From Glaciecola sp. HTCC2999 (GTDB lineage Bacteria; Pseudomonadota; Gammaproteobacteria; Enterobacterales; Alteromonadaceae), in the NCBI GenBank assembly GCA_949498985.1, contig CATECQ010000019.1, positions 1 to 64,000 on the forward strand: 64,000 nucleotides of DNA, written 5' to 3'. Shown here one piece after another: positions 48,116-57,341 of this stretch. Every line of letters starts with the position of its first letter. The stretch's first letter is position 1. The notes beneath the pieces were generated by a model that saw only the letters and a list, made by a program, of their open reading frames with translations, ran no database searches and was not told where the DNA came from. The position numbers and the translations under genes are program-made.

Positions 48116-48140
48116 ATACTTGACTGTTTTAGTCGGGTAA
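48116..48140 (+). promoter_or_regulatory. IscR type 1 binding site at the nfuA promoter
   Basis: ATACTTGACTGTTTTAGTCGGGTAA matches the IscR type 1 consensus ATASYYGACTRWWWYAGTCRRSTAT at 24 of 25 positions; only the last base differs. A possible -35 (TTGACT, 48120-48125) lies inside it, so [2Fe-2S]-IscR would block RNA polymerase. It lies 48 bp before the nfuA start. Repression of nfuA (yhgI) by IscR is known in E. coli. Confidence 0.88.
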
Positions 48141-48187
48141 TAATGTTATTATTACTTATTATTTATGGGAAAAGTAGGAAGCACCCT

Positions 48188-48766
48188 ATGGTCAATATTT
48201 CAGAAACTGCTCAAGCGCATTTTGTTAAACTTCTTAAAAACCAAGAAGATAACACAAACATTCGTGTATTCGTCGTAAATCCAGGTACATCAACTGCCGA
48301 GTGTGGTGTGTCTTATTGTACGCCTGATGCGGTTGAGGCAACTGATATCCGCCTACCATTTAATGGTTTTGATGCTGTTGTTGATCAGGAGTCTGCACCG
48401 TTTCTTGAAGACGCTGAAATTGATTTTATTACTGACCAGATGGGGTCACAATTGACACTGAAAGCCCCAAATGCAAAAGCACGTAAAATTTCTGATGACG
48501 CGCCATTAATCGAGCGTGTAGAGTATTTAATCCAAACTGAGATTAATCCTCAACTAGCAAATCATAACGGCCAAGTGACCTTGACTGGAATTACCGATGA
48601 TGGCATCGCCATCTTACAATTTGGTGGTGGTTGTAACGGCTGCTCAATGGTCGATGTAACCCTTAAAGATGGTATCGAAAAACAAATGTTGGAACAGTTT
48701 GCCGGTGAGTTAACCGGTGTACGTGATGCAACTGAGCATGCCGCGGGCGAACATTCATATTACTAA
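48188..48766 (+). CDS. nfuA: Fe/S biogenesis protein NfuA
   Basis: NfuA carries [4Fe-4S] clusters to target enzymes, especially under oxidative stress or iron limitation. The 192-aa protein has a degenerate A-type carrier N-terminal domain (about 1-95) and a Nfu C-terminal domain with the cluster-binding C149 and C152 in [11 protein letters not shown]. The track start at 48095 adds 31 leucine-rich residues; ATG 48188, with AGGAAG upstream and the family N-terminus [12 protein letters not shown], is correct. The upstream IscR site indicates control by Fe-S status. Confidence 0.96.
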   Translation: MVNISETAQAHFVKLLKNQEDNTNIRVFVVNPGTSTAECGVSYCTPDAVEATDIRLPFNGFDAVVDQESAPFLEDAEIDFITDQMGSQLTLKAPNAKARKISDDAPLIERVEYLIQTEINPQLANHNGQVTLTGITDDGIAILQFGGGCNGCSMVDVTLKDGIEKQMLEQFAGELTGVRDATEHAAGEHSYY

Positions 48767-48796
48767 ACGCCTATTCATGTAGAAGGCATAAGCAAA

Positions 48797-49918
48797 ATGT
48801 ATCAATCAAGATTGACACTGTTTGTATGGTTAATTGCTATTGGTATTGTGAGTTTCAGCCAGCATCTTTTAGCTAAAACGACATTCGCACCTGAGCTAAA
48901 AGATAATCTGGTGATCCTTCAATATCATCATGTCGCAACAAATACACCGACCATTACATCTACCCCACCAGATGTGTTTGCTGAACATCTTGCTTACTTG
49001 CATCAACACTTTAATGTCGTAGCATTACCTGAAGCCATTGATGCTTTGCGGGAAGGAACCGGTTTACCAGACAAGTCTGTCGCGATAACGTTTGATGATG
49101 GATTTGATAATATACTCACCAACGCTCACCCTTTGCTTAGAAAGTATAATTTTCCTTACACTGTCTTTATCAATCCTGCTCTTATTGGCCACACCAGAAC
49201 ACAGCTGACGTGGGAAGAGGTCGCCCAAATGAGTCAAGAAGGAGTATCGTTTGCGAATCATACCTTAACACATCAACATCTATTAAATCGTCGACACATT
49301 ACATCTAATAATGGTCACAGCGATGACGTGACGATAGAAAATGAAACACAATGGTTGAAGCGAATACTTGGCGATATTACACAAGCAGAAACTCTTTTAA
49401 AGGAGCGTTTAGGCTATTCATTACGCTATCTAGCATATCCTTATGGTGAGTTTAATCGCACTTTGAGCAATGCCTTAAGTAATCTAGGATATATGGGATT
49501 TGCACAACACTCTGGAGGAGTCAGCAGTCAGAGTGATTTTGCTGCACTACCACGTTATCCAGCAGCGGGGCGTTATGCTCAATTGGGCACATTAAAAATA
49601 AAGCTAAATAGTTTAGCTATGCCGGTACTGCATTCCAATATTACTGACCCGGAAGTTACAGAAAACACACCCGATGAAATGCGATTATTATTAGATACCC
49701 AAGATTTTAACTTAACCGGTGTCAATTGTTTCTATCAAGGTGCGGTTCAACCCACAGTGATTGAGAATGGGGTATTAATTGTCGCATTGAGTGAAAATCT
49801 ACCTACAGGTCGTTCTCGGATGAACTGCACGGCGCCAAGCAAACGTGAAAAAGGACGATATTATTGGTTATCACAGCCTTTCTTCAAAGCTAACGAAAAT
49901 GGTAAATACATTGACTAA
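48797..49918 (+). CDS. Polysaccharide deacetylase (NodB domain) protein
   Basis: The 373-aa protein has a signal peptide (about 1-26, ending LLA) and a NodB-type CE4 domain: catalytic and metal Asp residues in ITFDDGFDN (about 94-102), metal-binding HTLTH near 154-158, and YPYGEFN near 215. CE4 enzymes remove acetyl groups from GlcNAc-containing polymers or peptidoglycan; the VILQYHHV start is typical of the PgaB/IcaB-like subgroup, but no pga operon is nearby. The C-terminal 90 residues, including CFYQGAVQPTV, do not match a domain I recognise. It starts 30 bp after nfuA on the same strand and is convergent with the sco gene. Confidence 0.88.
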   Translation: MYQSRLTLFVWLIAIGIVSFSQHLLAKTTFAPELKDNLVILQYHHVATNTPTITSTPPDVFAEHLAYLHQHFNVVALPEAIDALREGTGLPDKSVAITFDDGFDNILTNAHPLLRKYNFPYTVFINPALIGHTRTQLTWEEVAQMSQEGVSFANHTLTHQHLLNRRHITSNNGHSDDVTIENETQWLKRILGDITQAETLLKERLGYSLRYLAYPYGEFNRTLSNALSNLGYMGFAQHSGGVSSQSDFAALPRYPAAGRYAQLGTLKIKLNSLAMPVLHSNITDPEVTENTPDEMRLLLDTQDFNLTGVNCFYQGAVQPTVIENGVLIVALSENLPTGRSRMNCTAPSKREKGRYYWLSQPFFKANENGKYID

Positions 49919-49941
49919 CAACTTCTAATGTATCCTGAAAT

Positions 49942-50628
49942 TTATTGCCCTGCAGCGAAACGAATTACTTTGGGTAAATCTGCTATAATCTGCTCAGTAT
50001 CACTGATAGCAATCTGACCAGGGGCATGATTTGGTTTGAAACGCCCTATAACTTGACCTAATGGATTTATCACGACGACGGAACCTGAGTGATCGACTAA
50101 ATAGTTGGGCTCATCTGTGCTTTGTGACATCGAATACATCATTCCCATACTCCGCACTAGTGGATAAAGTTCTTTATGTTCTGCGGTCGCAGCAACAAAG
50201 TTCGGATTAAAGAACCCTATATACTCAGCTAAACGTTCAATAGTATCGCGTTTAGGATCAACCGATAAAAACCATACTTTGATGGGATCGTCCTGCGCTT
50301 TTTCGATAATCATCGGATAGGCTTGATTCAATGCCGCTAATGTCGTTGGGCAGATATCAGGGCAATAAGTATATCCCACAAATGCCAGTGTCCATTGCTC
50401 ATTTAAATCAGCGTTCGTCATCATCATATGTTTGTGATTAGTTAACGTAAATTCACTTATCTTGCGCGGTTGAGGATACCACTGCATGTACTGAGTACCA
50501 GAAGGATGAGTATCAGCACTCTGGGTTCTATCGTTAGGATGATTGTCCGATGTCTCATACCAACTTAAACTAAAACCGAAACCAATTAAGAAAGCCACAC
50601 CTATTACTATTTTAATGGTCGTGTTCAT
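49942..50628 (-). CDS. SCO1/SenC family copper chaperone for cytochrome oxidase
   Basis: The 228-aa membrane-anchored thioredoxin-fold protein helps to load copper into the CuA site of cytochrome oxidase subunit II. It has an N-terminal span (about 5-22), the copper-binding C89-x3-C93 (YTYCPDICP) and H180 (VDHSG). It is the last gene of the leftward surf1-orf-ctaA-ctaB-sco operon, 23 bp after ctaB. Confidence 0.94.
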   Translation of the reverse strand: MNTTIKIVIGVAFLIGFGFSLSWYETSDNHPNDRTQSADTHPSGTQYMQWYPQPRKISEFTLTNHKHMMMTNADLNEQWTLAFVGYTYCPDICPTTLAALNQAYPMIIEKAQDDPIKVWFLSVDPKRDTIERLAEYIGFFNPNFVAATAEHKELYPLVRSMGMMYSMSQSTDEPNYLVDHSGSVVVINPLGQVIGRFKPNHAPGQIAISDTEQIIADLPKVIRFAAGQ

Positions 50629-50651
50629 ATCCAGATCCTTTAAATGATCAT

Positions 50652-51569
50652 TTATAGCGTAATTGGTATGTAATGATCTAATAATAACACGACAAATAAG
50701 ACCATTAAATGGACAATCGAAAACTTAAAGGTTTGCATTGCCGTGTTATCTGTTGGATGGAATTTAAGTTTATATGCATAAAATAAAAATCCCGCATTGA
50801 GTGCACTAGAACCGATTAAGTAAATCACATCAGCCATGCCTGCTAAGTAAGGCAATAAACAGACTAAAAACAGCAAAACGGTATATAACAATACAAAAGT
50901 TTTTGTATATTCAACACCATGTGTGACCGGTAACATCGGAATTTCCGCTTTAGCATAGTCTTTCTCACGATGAATGGCTAAGGCCCAAAAATGCGGTGGC
51001 GTCCACGTAAATATAATCAGCACCAACAGTAATGGATACGCATGGATCTCTCCGGTAACAGCAGTCCATCCCAATAACGGCGGGATTGCACCCGCTAATC
51101 CACCAATCACAATATTTTGTGGTGTTGCACGTTTTAAAAATAAGGTATAAATACCGGCATAACCCACCAAACCTGCAAAGGTCAGAACGGCTGTTAAACG
51201 ATTGATCCACAAATCTAAAGCGACAAACCCTAGCACCCCTAGTATCAATGCAAATAATAACGCTTGTTTACTTGATACACGTCCCTTTGCTACGGGACGA
51301 TTAATTGTCCGAGCCATTTTACTATCAATTTCATGGTCGACGACATGATTAACCACAGCTGCGGCAGATGATAATGCGCCAATACCAAATAAACCAATAA
51401 TAAGTGTTTGAGCGGGGATCCAAGTCTCACTAGCCAAACACATTCCGACCAATGCGGTTAAAAGCAATAACAAGACTACATTCGGTTTAGTCATTTCATA
51501 ATAATCGCGCCATGCTGCACGTTGATTTGCTTTTGTGGTGGGTTTGGCTATGGATGCGCTATTGGCCAT
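50652..51569 (-). CDS. ctaB: Protoheme IX farnesyltransferase (heme O synthase)
   Basis: This UbiA-family polytopic enzyme adds a farnesyl group to heme b to make heme O, the first step of heme A synthesis. The 305-aa protein has the prenyl-diphosphate-binding motif [19 protein letters not shown] near residues 73-91, a second motif region ([20 protein letters not shown]) and about eight to nine membrane spans. It is 10 bp downstream of ctaA, so the two steps to heme A are made together. The E. coli homologue is called cyoE. Confidence 0.96.
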   Translation of the reverse strand: MANSASIAKPTTKANQRAAWRDYYEMTKPNVVLLLLLTALVGMCLASETWIPAQTLIIGLFGIGALSSAAAVVNHVVDHEIDSKMARTINRPVAKGRVSSKQALLFALILGVLGFVALDLWINRLTAVLTFAGLVGYAGIYTLFLKRATPQNIVIGGLAGAIPPLLGWTAVTGEIHAYPLLLVLIIFTWTPPHFWALAIHREKDYAKAEIPMLPVTHGVEYTKTFVLLYTVLLFLVCLLPYLAGMADVIYLIGSSALNAGFLFYAYKLKFHPTDNTAMQTFKFSIVHLMVLFVVLLLDHYIPITL

Positions 51570-51579
51570 GGAAAATCTC

Positions 51580-52557
51580 CTACACTCGTCGATAAAGGGT
51601 ATATGTGGTCATTACCATGACCAATAATAAACAAGCCGCCACTGCGTTATGTAAGGTTGCGACGGTTAATGGTAAAGAATAAAGAACATTACTAATACCC
51701 AGTAATACCTGGGCTGTTAATACGACTGCAATAGTCACGCCTAACTTTCGTAACATGTTTGAATTTGATTTACTGAATAGCACAAACGCTAACCAGATCA
51801 GATATGCACTAACAACAATCGCACCGATTCTATGGATAATATGCATTGTCATCCGCTCATTATACGAGTGTACACCAAACTCATAATTATCTGCCTCAGG
51901 TATACTAAATGCTCCTGAGAACTCTATACGAGATTGCCAATCACCTTGGCAAATTGGTAATTCAGTACAGGCTAATGACGCATAATTAGCAGATGTCCAG
52001 CCACCTAAGGCTATCTGTCCTACTAATAATGCGGTTCCAATCACAGCATATTTTGCATAATCACGCATATGGCTATTACCCATAGGTAACTGATATGGGG
52101 TCATTCTTAAATACAATAAAAACAAGGATGAAATAACGGTAAACCCACCCAATAAATGGGCCATGACGATAGCAGGCAGCAGGTTGAGTGTGACAGTCCA
52201 CATACCTAGTGCGCCTTGAAAACAGACTAAACCGAGTAAAATAACCGGTAATTTTAAAGGCTGGCCTTGTTTGCGTTTAAATACCGCTAAACTTGCGATA
52301 ATTAAAATAAACAACCCTAACGTACTTGCAAAATATCTATGGATCATTTCGTTCCACGCTTTTTCAACCTCAACGGGTCGCTCAGGAAATGCCTGGTTGG
52401 CAACATCAATAGTTTGCTCTGTCATAGGCACACCGATTAACCCATAACATCCAGGCCAGTCTGGACAGCCTAAGCCCGCATCGGTTAAACGTGTATACGC
52501 ACCTAAAACAATTACAATCAATGCAAGGAAAATGCTTGCCTGCGCCAATTTTTTCAT
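51580..52557 (-). CDS. ctaA: Heme A synthase
   Basis: CtaA oxidises the heme O methyl group to a formyl group, giving heme A for aa3-type oxidases. The 325-aa membrane protein has about eight spans, the N-terminal [21 protein letters not shown] motif, heme-ligand histidines ([33 protein letters not shown]) and the periplasmic cysteine pair (CTELPICQG). It follows the small C-x3-C protein gene by 9 bp. Confidence 0.96.
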   Translation of the reverse strand: MKKLAQASIFLALIVIVLGAYTRLTDAGLGCPDWPGCYGLIGVPMTEQTIDVANQAFPERPVEVEKAWNEMIHRYFASTLGLFILIIASLAVFKRKQGQPLKLPVILLGLVCFQGALGMWTVTLNLLPAIVMAHLLGGFTVISSLFLLYLRMTPYQLPMGNSHMRDYAKYAVIGTALLVGQIALGGWTSANYASLACTELPICQGDWQSRIEFSGAFSIPEADNYEFGVHSYNERMTMHIIHRIGAIVVSAYLIWLAFVLFSKSNSNMLRKLGVTIAVVLTAQVLLGISNVLYSLPLTVATLHNAVAACLLLVMVMTTYTLYRRV

Positions 52558-52566
52558 GGATTTACA

Positions 52567-53160
52567 TCAACCTATTCTGGATAACTTTAGCAGTTTTTTT
52601 ATATCCGAAAGTATACTTCGACTTGCTTGAACTGCTTCTTCTTTGTCTGAATACAACGCATGTTTGAGCATGCCGTTATTTAATGTATCGACAATAAAAA
52701 TACCATCAGACGACACACTTTTAAACATCTCATTTACATTTTCCTTGGTTAAATTTAACGTTTGCATACGTTTGAATGTATCTAAGGAACTTTTACCGTC
52801 CGATAAATTAGTATCTTCAGACGATTGAAGCGCCGTTAACTGACTGTTTTGCGTAGTTATTATGAGAGGTTCAACCCTATCCATATGCTTTCCAAGTGCA
52901 ATATGAATTTGCCCCAATGCATATATTGCATTAGCGCATTTAGCATCACATTGTTCAGGTAACACGTAAACTAAACGCCACAAAGGGGGCAATTCAGCAA
53001 AATTGGCTGAAAAATCTATAGGGGGTGTGAGTAATTCACCTTGATTCGTTGCCCCTTTATTAAACCAATCATTCTCTAATGCCACTTTAGCAAGGATTAC
53101 CGGGAGCACAAAAACCACTACAAGTGCGATGATTGCTATCTGATTTTTCTTTTCTGCCAT
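52567..53160 (-). CDS. Membrane-anchored thioredoxin-like protein of the cox assembly operon, Sco-like
   Basis: A 197-aa protein from ATG 53160 (the track start is GTG 53169). One span (about 7-26, IAIIALVVVFVLPVILAKV) anchors a periplasmic domain with WRLVYVLPEQCDAKC, a C-x3-C pair (about residues 71 and 75) in the place where Sco proteins carry theirs, and a GIFIVDTLNNGMLKHALY strand-turn-strand like the end of a thioredoxin fold. The Sco histidine is missing. Genes in this position between surf1 and ctaA are widespread in gammaproteobacterial cox clusters and usually called hypothetical. A role in copper or thiol handling for oxidase assembly is my inference. Confidence 0.75.
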   Translation of the reverse strand: MAEKKNQIAIIALVVVFVLPVILAKVALENDWFNKGATNQGELLTPPIDFSANFAELPPLWRLVYVLPEQCDAKCANAIYALGQIHIALGKHMDRVEPLIITTQNSQLTALQSSEDTNLSDGKSSLDTFKRMQTLNLTKENVNEMFKSVSSDGIFIVDTLNNGMLKHALYSDKEEAVQASRSILSDIKKLLKLSRIG

Positions 53161-53193
53161 GGGTTTCACTTTTCCTTTTATACTAGGTAAACA

Positions 53194-53910
53194 CTATTGA
53201 ACTGTTCGCTTTTTTCGCCAAGCAATGAAATAAATGATAAATCCAGCAATCGCTAATCCAAACCATTGAATCGCATAGCCAATATGTTTTTCAGGAGCCA
53301 TCACTACAGGCGTCCATTGGCGGATATAATCTTCTGATGGCTGTGTCACTGTCAGCATATATGGTAATAACGGTTTATCTATTAAATCACCTAACCGTGA
53401 GATTTCTATTTGTTGTATCACTTTAGGAAATTGACCATCGTTGAGCGCAGTTTCCGTTACAAATCGGTTTATCCCTGGAATACTGATGGCGCCAGTTAAT
53501 GGCTTTGTCAGTTCTTCTAATGCCGGAATATTAGGTAATGTTAAACGGTCCTTACGGCCTTTTACCCAACCCATGTTCACTAACAACCAACCCTCTTCCG
53601 TATTAACTGGTACGACTAATTTAAATCCAATCTGCCCATTTGACTGTTGATTATCTAGCCATAAATATTTATCACTATATTCAAGTGGACTTATATTAAT
53701 CATGACATCTCTTACATCAGATAAATTTAGGGTCGTTAACATTCTATGTTCAATGACACCCTGCGCTTGGCGCTCGGATATCTGTATGACACGTTCTTTT
53801 TTATCCTCATAACGTGCAATTTGCCAGCTTCCTAAACTACATAGAATACTTATTACTATCGTCACAATTAAGTGTGAAATAATTGTTAAAACCTTGCTAT
53901 TATTAGGCAT
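53194..53910 (-). CDS. SURF1 family cytochrome oxidase assembly protein
   Basis: The 238-aa protein has the SURF1 topology: a span at each end (about 9-27 and 212-230) and a periplasmic domain with the conserved LGSWQIARYEDKKE, GFKLVVPVNTEEGWLLVNMG and HIGYAIQWFGLA motifs. SURF1 helps to insert heme A into subunit I. It heads the leftward assembly operon and is divergent from the DUF2909 gene across 38 bp. Confidence 0.94.
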   Translation of the reverse strand: MPNNSKVLTIISHLIVTIVISILCSLGSWQIARYEDKKERVIQISERQAQGVIEHRMLTTLNLSDVRDVMINISPLEYSDKYLWLDNQQSNGQIGFKLVVPVNTEEGWLLVNMGWVKGRKDRLTLPNIPALEELTKPLTGAISIPGINRFVTETALNDGQFPKVIQQIEISRLGDLIDKPLLPYMLTVTQPSEDYIRQWTPVVMAPEKHIGYAIQWFGLAIAGFIIYFIAWRKKRTVQ

Positions 53911-53948
53911 CCATATTTCTCAGTCATTTAGTCATATTAAGGCGACTC

Positions 53949-54158
53949 ATGCTTATAAAAATTCTTATTGGTGGTTTATTACTGGTTATGATATTCAGTT
54001 TATTTCAAGCGATGCGTGTCATGATGCAAGGTGATAATGCACAAACGAACATGTCTAAGTTTATTGGCCGTCGTGTATTACTATCGGCCATCATTGTTTT
54101 ATTAATTATTATCGGTGTAGCAACAGGTTTAATTGAGGCAAACCCTAGACCCTACTAA
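53949..54158 (+). CDS. DUF2909 twin-transmembrane protein
   Basis: The 69-aa protein consists of two membrane spans (about 3-23 and 42-62) joined by a short basic loop (GRR), as in DUF2909. This small family is found almost always in cytochrome c oxidase clusters. The function is unknown; a role in oxidase assembly or stability is inferred from position. It reads opposite to the cox genes on both sides. Confidence 0.85.
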   Translation: MLIKILIGGLLLVMIFSLFQAMRVMMQGDNAQTNMSKFIGRRVLLSAIIVLLIIIGVATGLIEANPRPY

Positions 54159-54197
54159 CGTTAATCCTTAGTGACATGGATACGCTATTAGGTGAAC

Positions 54198-54232
54198 AAA
54201 AAACCAGCGAACTATTAACGTTACGCTGGTTT
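54198..54232. terminator. Bidirectional intrinsic terminator between DUF2909 and coxC
   Basis: AAACCAGCG-(14 nt)-CGCTGGTTT is a perfect 9-bp stem. On the minus strand it is followed by TTTTTTG, ending the coxBA-ctaG-coxC operon; on the plus strand by TTATAATTTT, a weaker tract after DUF2909. The loop contains the palindrome TAACGTTA. Confidence 0.85.
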
Positions 54233-54241
54233 ATAATTTTA

Positions 54242-55123
54242 TTAAATAATGTAAACAAAGAAAAACAACATTACCCAGACTACATCCACAAAGTGCCAAT
54301 ACCAACTTCCTGCTTGAAACGCAAAGTGATTATCTGGAGTGAAATGCCCTTTTTGTACTCTAAACCACAAGACAATTAATATCACAGTACCTAAAGTCAC
54401 GTGCATACCATGGAATCCAGTCAACATAAAGAAAGTGTTTCCATATAAACCTGAATCAAGCGTTAGGCCTATTTCATAAGCATGGACATATTCTTCTACC
54501 TGTAGTGCTAAGAAAATACAGCCAAGAATAATTGTCGCACCGAGCATCCATGAGAGCTGTTTACGTTTATTTTGTTCAAGTCCAACGTGTGCATAATGGC
54601 ACGTCACTGATGAAGTTAATAATAACAAGGTGTTGATAAGCGGTAATCCAAACCAGCCCATTTGTGTTGATTCTGTTCCGCCAGGCGTTTGTAGTAATGG
54701 CCACACTGCTTCAAAACCAGGCCAGAGCACTTCATTCGTCATTGCATTATTCGATGCTCCGCCTAACCATGGAATAGCAATCATACGTGCGTAAAATAAA
54801 GCACCAAAAAATGCAGCAAAAAACATTACTTCTGAGAAAATAAACCACGCCATACCTTGGCGATATGAACGTCCTAATTGGGCTGAGTATAGTCCTGACA
54901 TTGACTCATGGATCTGATTACGGAACCAGCCTGTTACCATAACAATTAACATAACTATCCCAGCAAGTAATACCCACTCACCAAAACCTTCTTTGCCTTT
55001 TGTCACTTCTACAGTGAAGTTTCCCGCGCCTACGGCTATTAAAAATAGTGCAATTGCACCTACAATAGGCCAAATGCTTTGTTCTGGGACATAATATTTT
55101 TCGTATTGTTCTTGCTGTGCCAT
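54242..55123 (-). CDS. coxC: Cytochrome c oxidase subunit III
   Basis: Subunit III supports proton uptake and stability of the aa3-type oxidase. The 293-aa protein has seven predicted spans, with RQGMAWFIFSEVMFFAAFFG near residue 85, HAYEIGLTLDSGLYGNTFFM near 215, TGFHGMHVTLGT and a C-terminal WHFVDVVWVMLFFFVYI. It is the last gene of the coxB-coxA-ctaG-coxC operon, 12 bp after ctaG, and is followed by a terminator. Confidence 0.97.
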   Translation of the reverse strand: MAQQEQYEKYYVPEQSIWPIVGAIALFLIAVGAGNFTVEVTKGKEGFGEWVLLAGIVMLIVMVTGWFRNQIHESMSGLYSAQLGRSYRQGMAWFIFSEVMFFAAFFGALFYARMIAIPWLGGASNNAMTNEVLWPGFEAVWPLLQTPGGTESTQMGWFGLPLINTLLLLTSSVTCHYAHVGLEQNKRKQLSWMLGATIILGCIFLALQVEEYVHAYEIGLTLDSGLYGNTFFMLTGFHGMHVTLGTVILIVLWFRVQKGHFTPDNHFAFQAGSWYWHFVDVVWVMLFFFVYII

Positions 55124-55135
55124 TTAAGGACTCCT

Positions 55136-55711
55136 TTACTCTGATACTTCTGCTTGAGCGGCAGCCACTTCTTTTGCGGCTGCGGTCACATCATACAAAG
55201 TATATTGAACGGTAAATGTGGTTAATTCTTCGGGAATTTGTGGATCAACGTAAAACTGCATGGGCATCACCGCCTCCTCACCCGAAGGTAGAGGTTGATT
55301 ATTGAAACAAAAACATTCTGTTTTATTCAGATAAATAGCTGCAGTTCCAGGTGATACCGAAGGTATCGCTTGCCCTACGATATCTCGAAATGCAGGGTTT
55401 CTGACATAAAACTCAACTGTATTCAGTTCACCTGGGTGAACTTGAATGCGTTCTGTTCTTGCTTCAAATGCCCAAGGCATTCCTGTGGTTGTTTTTGTTA
55501 TAAATTCCACAGTAATTAACCTTTCTTTGTCTATATTTGTCGCCTCATAAACAACCGCGGTTTCATTTGTTTTCCCATTGATGCCTGTAATATCACAAAA
55601 CACATCATATAAAGGGACCAACGCAAAACCAAAAGTGAACATACCAAAAACAATCGCTACTAGTTTAACTACTAGTTTCTTATTTGGACTGTCATTAAAC
55701 TGTTCACTCAT
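55136..55711 (-). CDS. ctaG: Cytochrome c oxidase assembly protein CtaG (Cox11)
   Basis: CtaG delivers copper to the CuB site of subunit I. The 191-aa protein has one N-terminal span (about 14-34), the FALVPLYDVFCDITGINGKT motif with its conserved Cys, and the copper-binding C-F-C-F (TECFCFNNQPL). It is 19 bp after coxA, so chaperone and target are produced together. Confidence 0.96.
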   Translation of the reverse strand: MSEQFNDSPNKKLVVKLVAIVFGMFTFGFALVPLYDVFCDITGINGKTNETAVVYEATNIDKERLITVEFITKTTTGMPWAFEARTERIQVHPGELNTVEFYVRNPAFRDIVGQAIPSVSPGTAAIYLNKTECFCFNNQPLPSGEEAVMPMQFYVDPQIPEELTTFTVQYTLYDVTAAAKEVAAAQAEVSE

Positions 55712-55730
55712 AGCCGCTCCCTATTTATCT

Positions 55731-57329
55731 TTACTTAATAACAGGTGGAGTATCAAACGTGTGATAAGGAGCAGGAGAAGGTATTTCCCACTCAAGCCCT
55801 TCAGCTCCATCCCACACTTGATCGGTTGCTGGCTCGCCTTTCTTACGACAAGCTTTAATCAGCAATGCCAAGAAAATGAGCTGTGATAAACCAAACGCAA
55901 ACCCACCAATACTGATCCATTTATTAAAATCAGCAAACTGTAATGCGTAATCAGGAATACGACGAGGCATACCCGCTAACCCAACAAAGTGCATCGGGAA
56001 GAAGAGCACATTAACCGATACTAATGATGCCCAGAAGTGCCATTTCGCCAGCGTGTTGTCATACATCACCCCAGTCCACTTAGGTAGCCAATAATATGCT
56101 GCAGCCATTATCGAGAACACTGCACCAGTAACGAGTACATAATGGAAGTGAGCGACTACAAAATAGGTATCATGATATTGGAAATCTACAGGCGTAATTG
56201 CCAGCATCAGACCTGATAAGCCTCCTATTGTGAATAAAACTACAAAGGCAATGGCAAATAACATTGGTATTTCAAATGTCATAGATCCACGCCACATAGT
56301 AGCAACCCAGTTAAATACTTTCACACCAGTTGGTACAGATATCAGCATGGTGGCAAACATAAAGAACATTTCAGCAGCCACCGGCATACCGGTTGTAAAC
56401 ATGTGGTGAGCCCAGACAATGAATGACAACAATGCGATAGAAGCTGTCGCGTAAACCATTGAGGCATAACCAAACAGTCTTTTACGCGCAAATGTAGGGA
56501 TGATATGTGAGATGATACCAAATGCTGGTAAAATCATGATATACACTTCTGGGTGACCAAAGAACCAGAAGATGTGTTGGAACATCACTGGATCACCACC
56601 TCCAGCCGCGTTAAAGAAACTAGTGCCAAAATACTTATCCGTGAGCACCATGGTCACAACACCGGCTAGAACTGGCATTACCGCGATTAATAAGAATGCG
56701 GTAATTAACCATGTCCAAACGAACATAGGCATTTTCATCCACGTCATACCCGGTGCACGCATATTCCAAATGGTCACAACAACATTAATTGCACCCATAA
56801 TCGACGAGATACCCATGATATGTACAGAAAATACAAATAATGCCGTACTATCACTACTGTAGGTTGTAGAAAGTGGAGCATAGAATGTCCAACCAAATGC
56901 AGGACCGCCACCTTCCATGAAGAGTGAAGATAATAAGATTAAGAAAGCAAATGGTAGTATCCAGAAACTCCAGTTATTCATTCGAGGTAGCGCCATATCT
57001 GGCGCACCTATCATCATCGGAATCAACCAGTTAGCAAGACCGGTAAATGCTGGCATTACCGCACCAAACACCATGATTAAGCCATGGACTGTGGTCATTT
57101 GATTGAAGAAATTAGGATCGACAATTTGCAAACCCGGTTGGAATAATTCCGCTCGGATAACCATTGCCATCGCTCCACCTGTTAAAAACATGATGAAGGA
57201 GAACCATAGGTATAAACTGCCTATATCTTTATGGTTAGTTGTAAACAACCAACGTTTAATTCCAGTAGGAATATGGTGGTGATGATCATCATGTTCATCA
57301 TGATGCATTGTATCGGTAGCAGTACTCAT
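55731..57329 (-). CDS. coxA: Cytochrome c oxidase subunit I
   Basis: The catalytic subunit of the heme-copper oxidase, holding heme a and the heme a3-CuB site. The 532-aa protein has 12 spans and the expected ligands: [11 protein letters not shown] (heme a His), [14 protein letters not shown] (CuB His and cross-linked Tyr), [10 protein letters not shown] (two CuB His) and VAHFHYVLV (a3 and a His). The HPEVY motif places it in the type A oxidases. The N-terminus is histidine-rich ([13 protein letters not shown]), which could bind metal. It is 12 bp after coxB. Confidence 0.98.
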   Translation of the reverse strand: MSTATDTMHHDEHDDHHHHIPTGIKRWLFTTNHKDIGSLYLWFSFIMFLTGGAMAMVIRAELFQPGLQIVDPNFFNQMTTVHGLIMVFGAVMPAFTGLANWLIPMMIGAPDMALPRMNNWSFWILPFAFLILLSSLFMEGGGPAFGWTFYAPLSTTYSSDSTALFVFSVHIMGISSIMGAINVVVTIWNMRAPGMTWMKMPMFVWTWLITAFLLIAVMPVLAGVVTMVLTDKYFGTSFFNAAGGGDPVMFQHIFWFFGHPEVYIMILPAFGIISHIIPTFARKRLFGYASMVYATASIALLSFIVWAHHMFTTGMPVAAEMFFMFATMLISVPTGVKVFNWVATMWRGSMTFEIPMLFAIAFVVLFTIGGLSGLMLAITPVDFQYHDTYFVVAHFHYVLVTGAVFSIMAAAYYWLPKWTGVMYDNTLAKWHFWASLVSVNVLFFPMHFVGLAGMPRRIPDYALQFADFNKWISIGGFAFGLSQLIFLALLIKACRKKGEPATDQVWDGAEGLEWEIPSPAPYHTFDTPPVIK

Positions 57330-57341
57330 TCTCAGTGCCCC

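Noticed and set aside
48095-48187. Leucine-rich N-terminal extension of NfuA in the track
   Set aside because: The region is the nfuA promoter with the IscR site; the hydrophobic translation is an AT-rich artefact.
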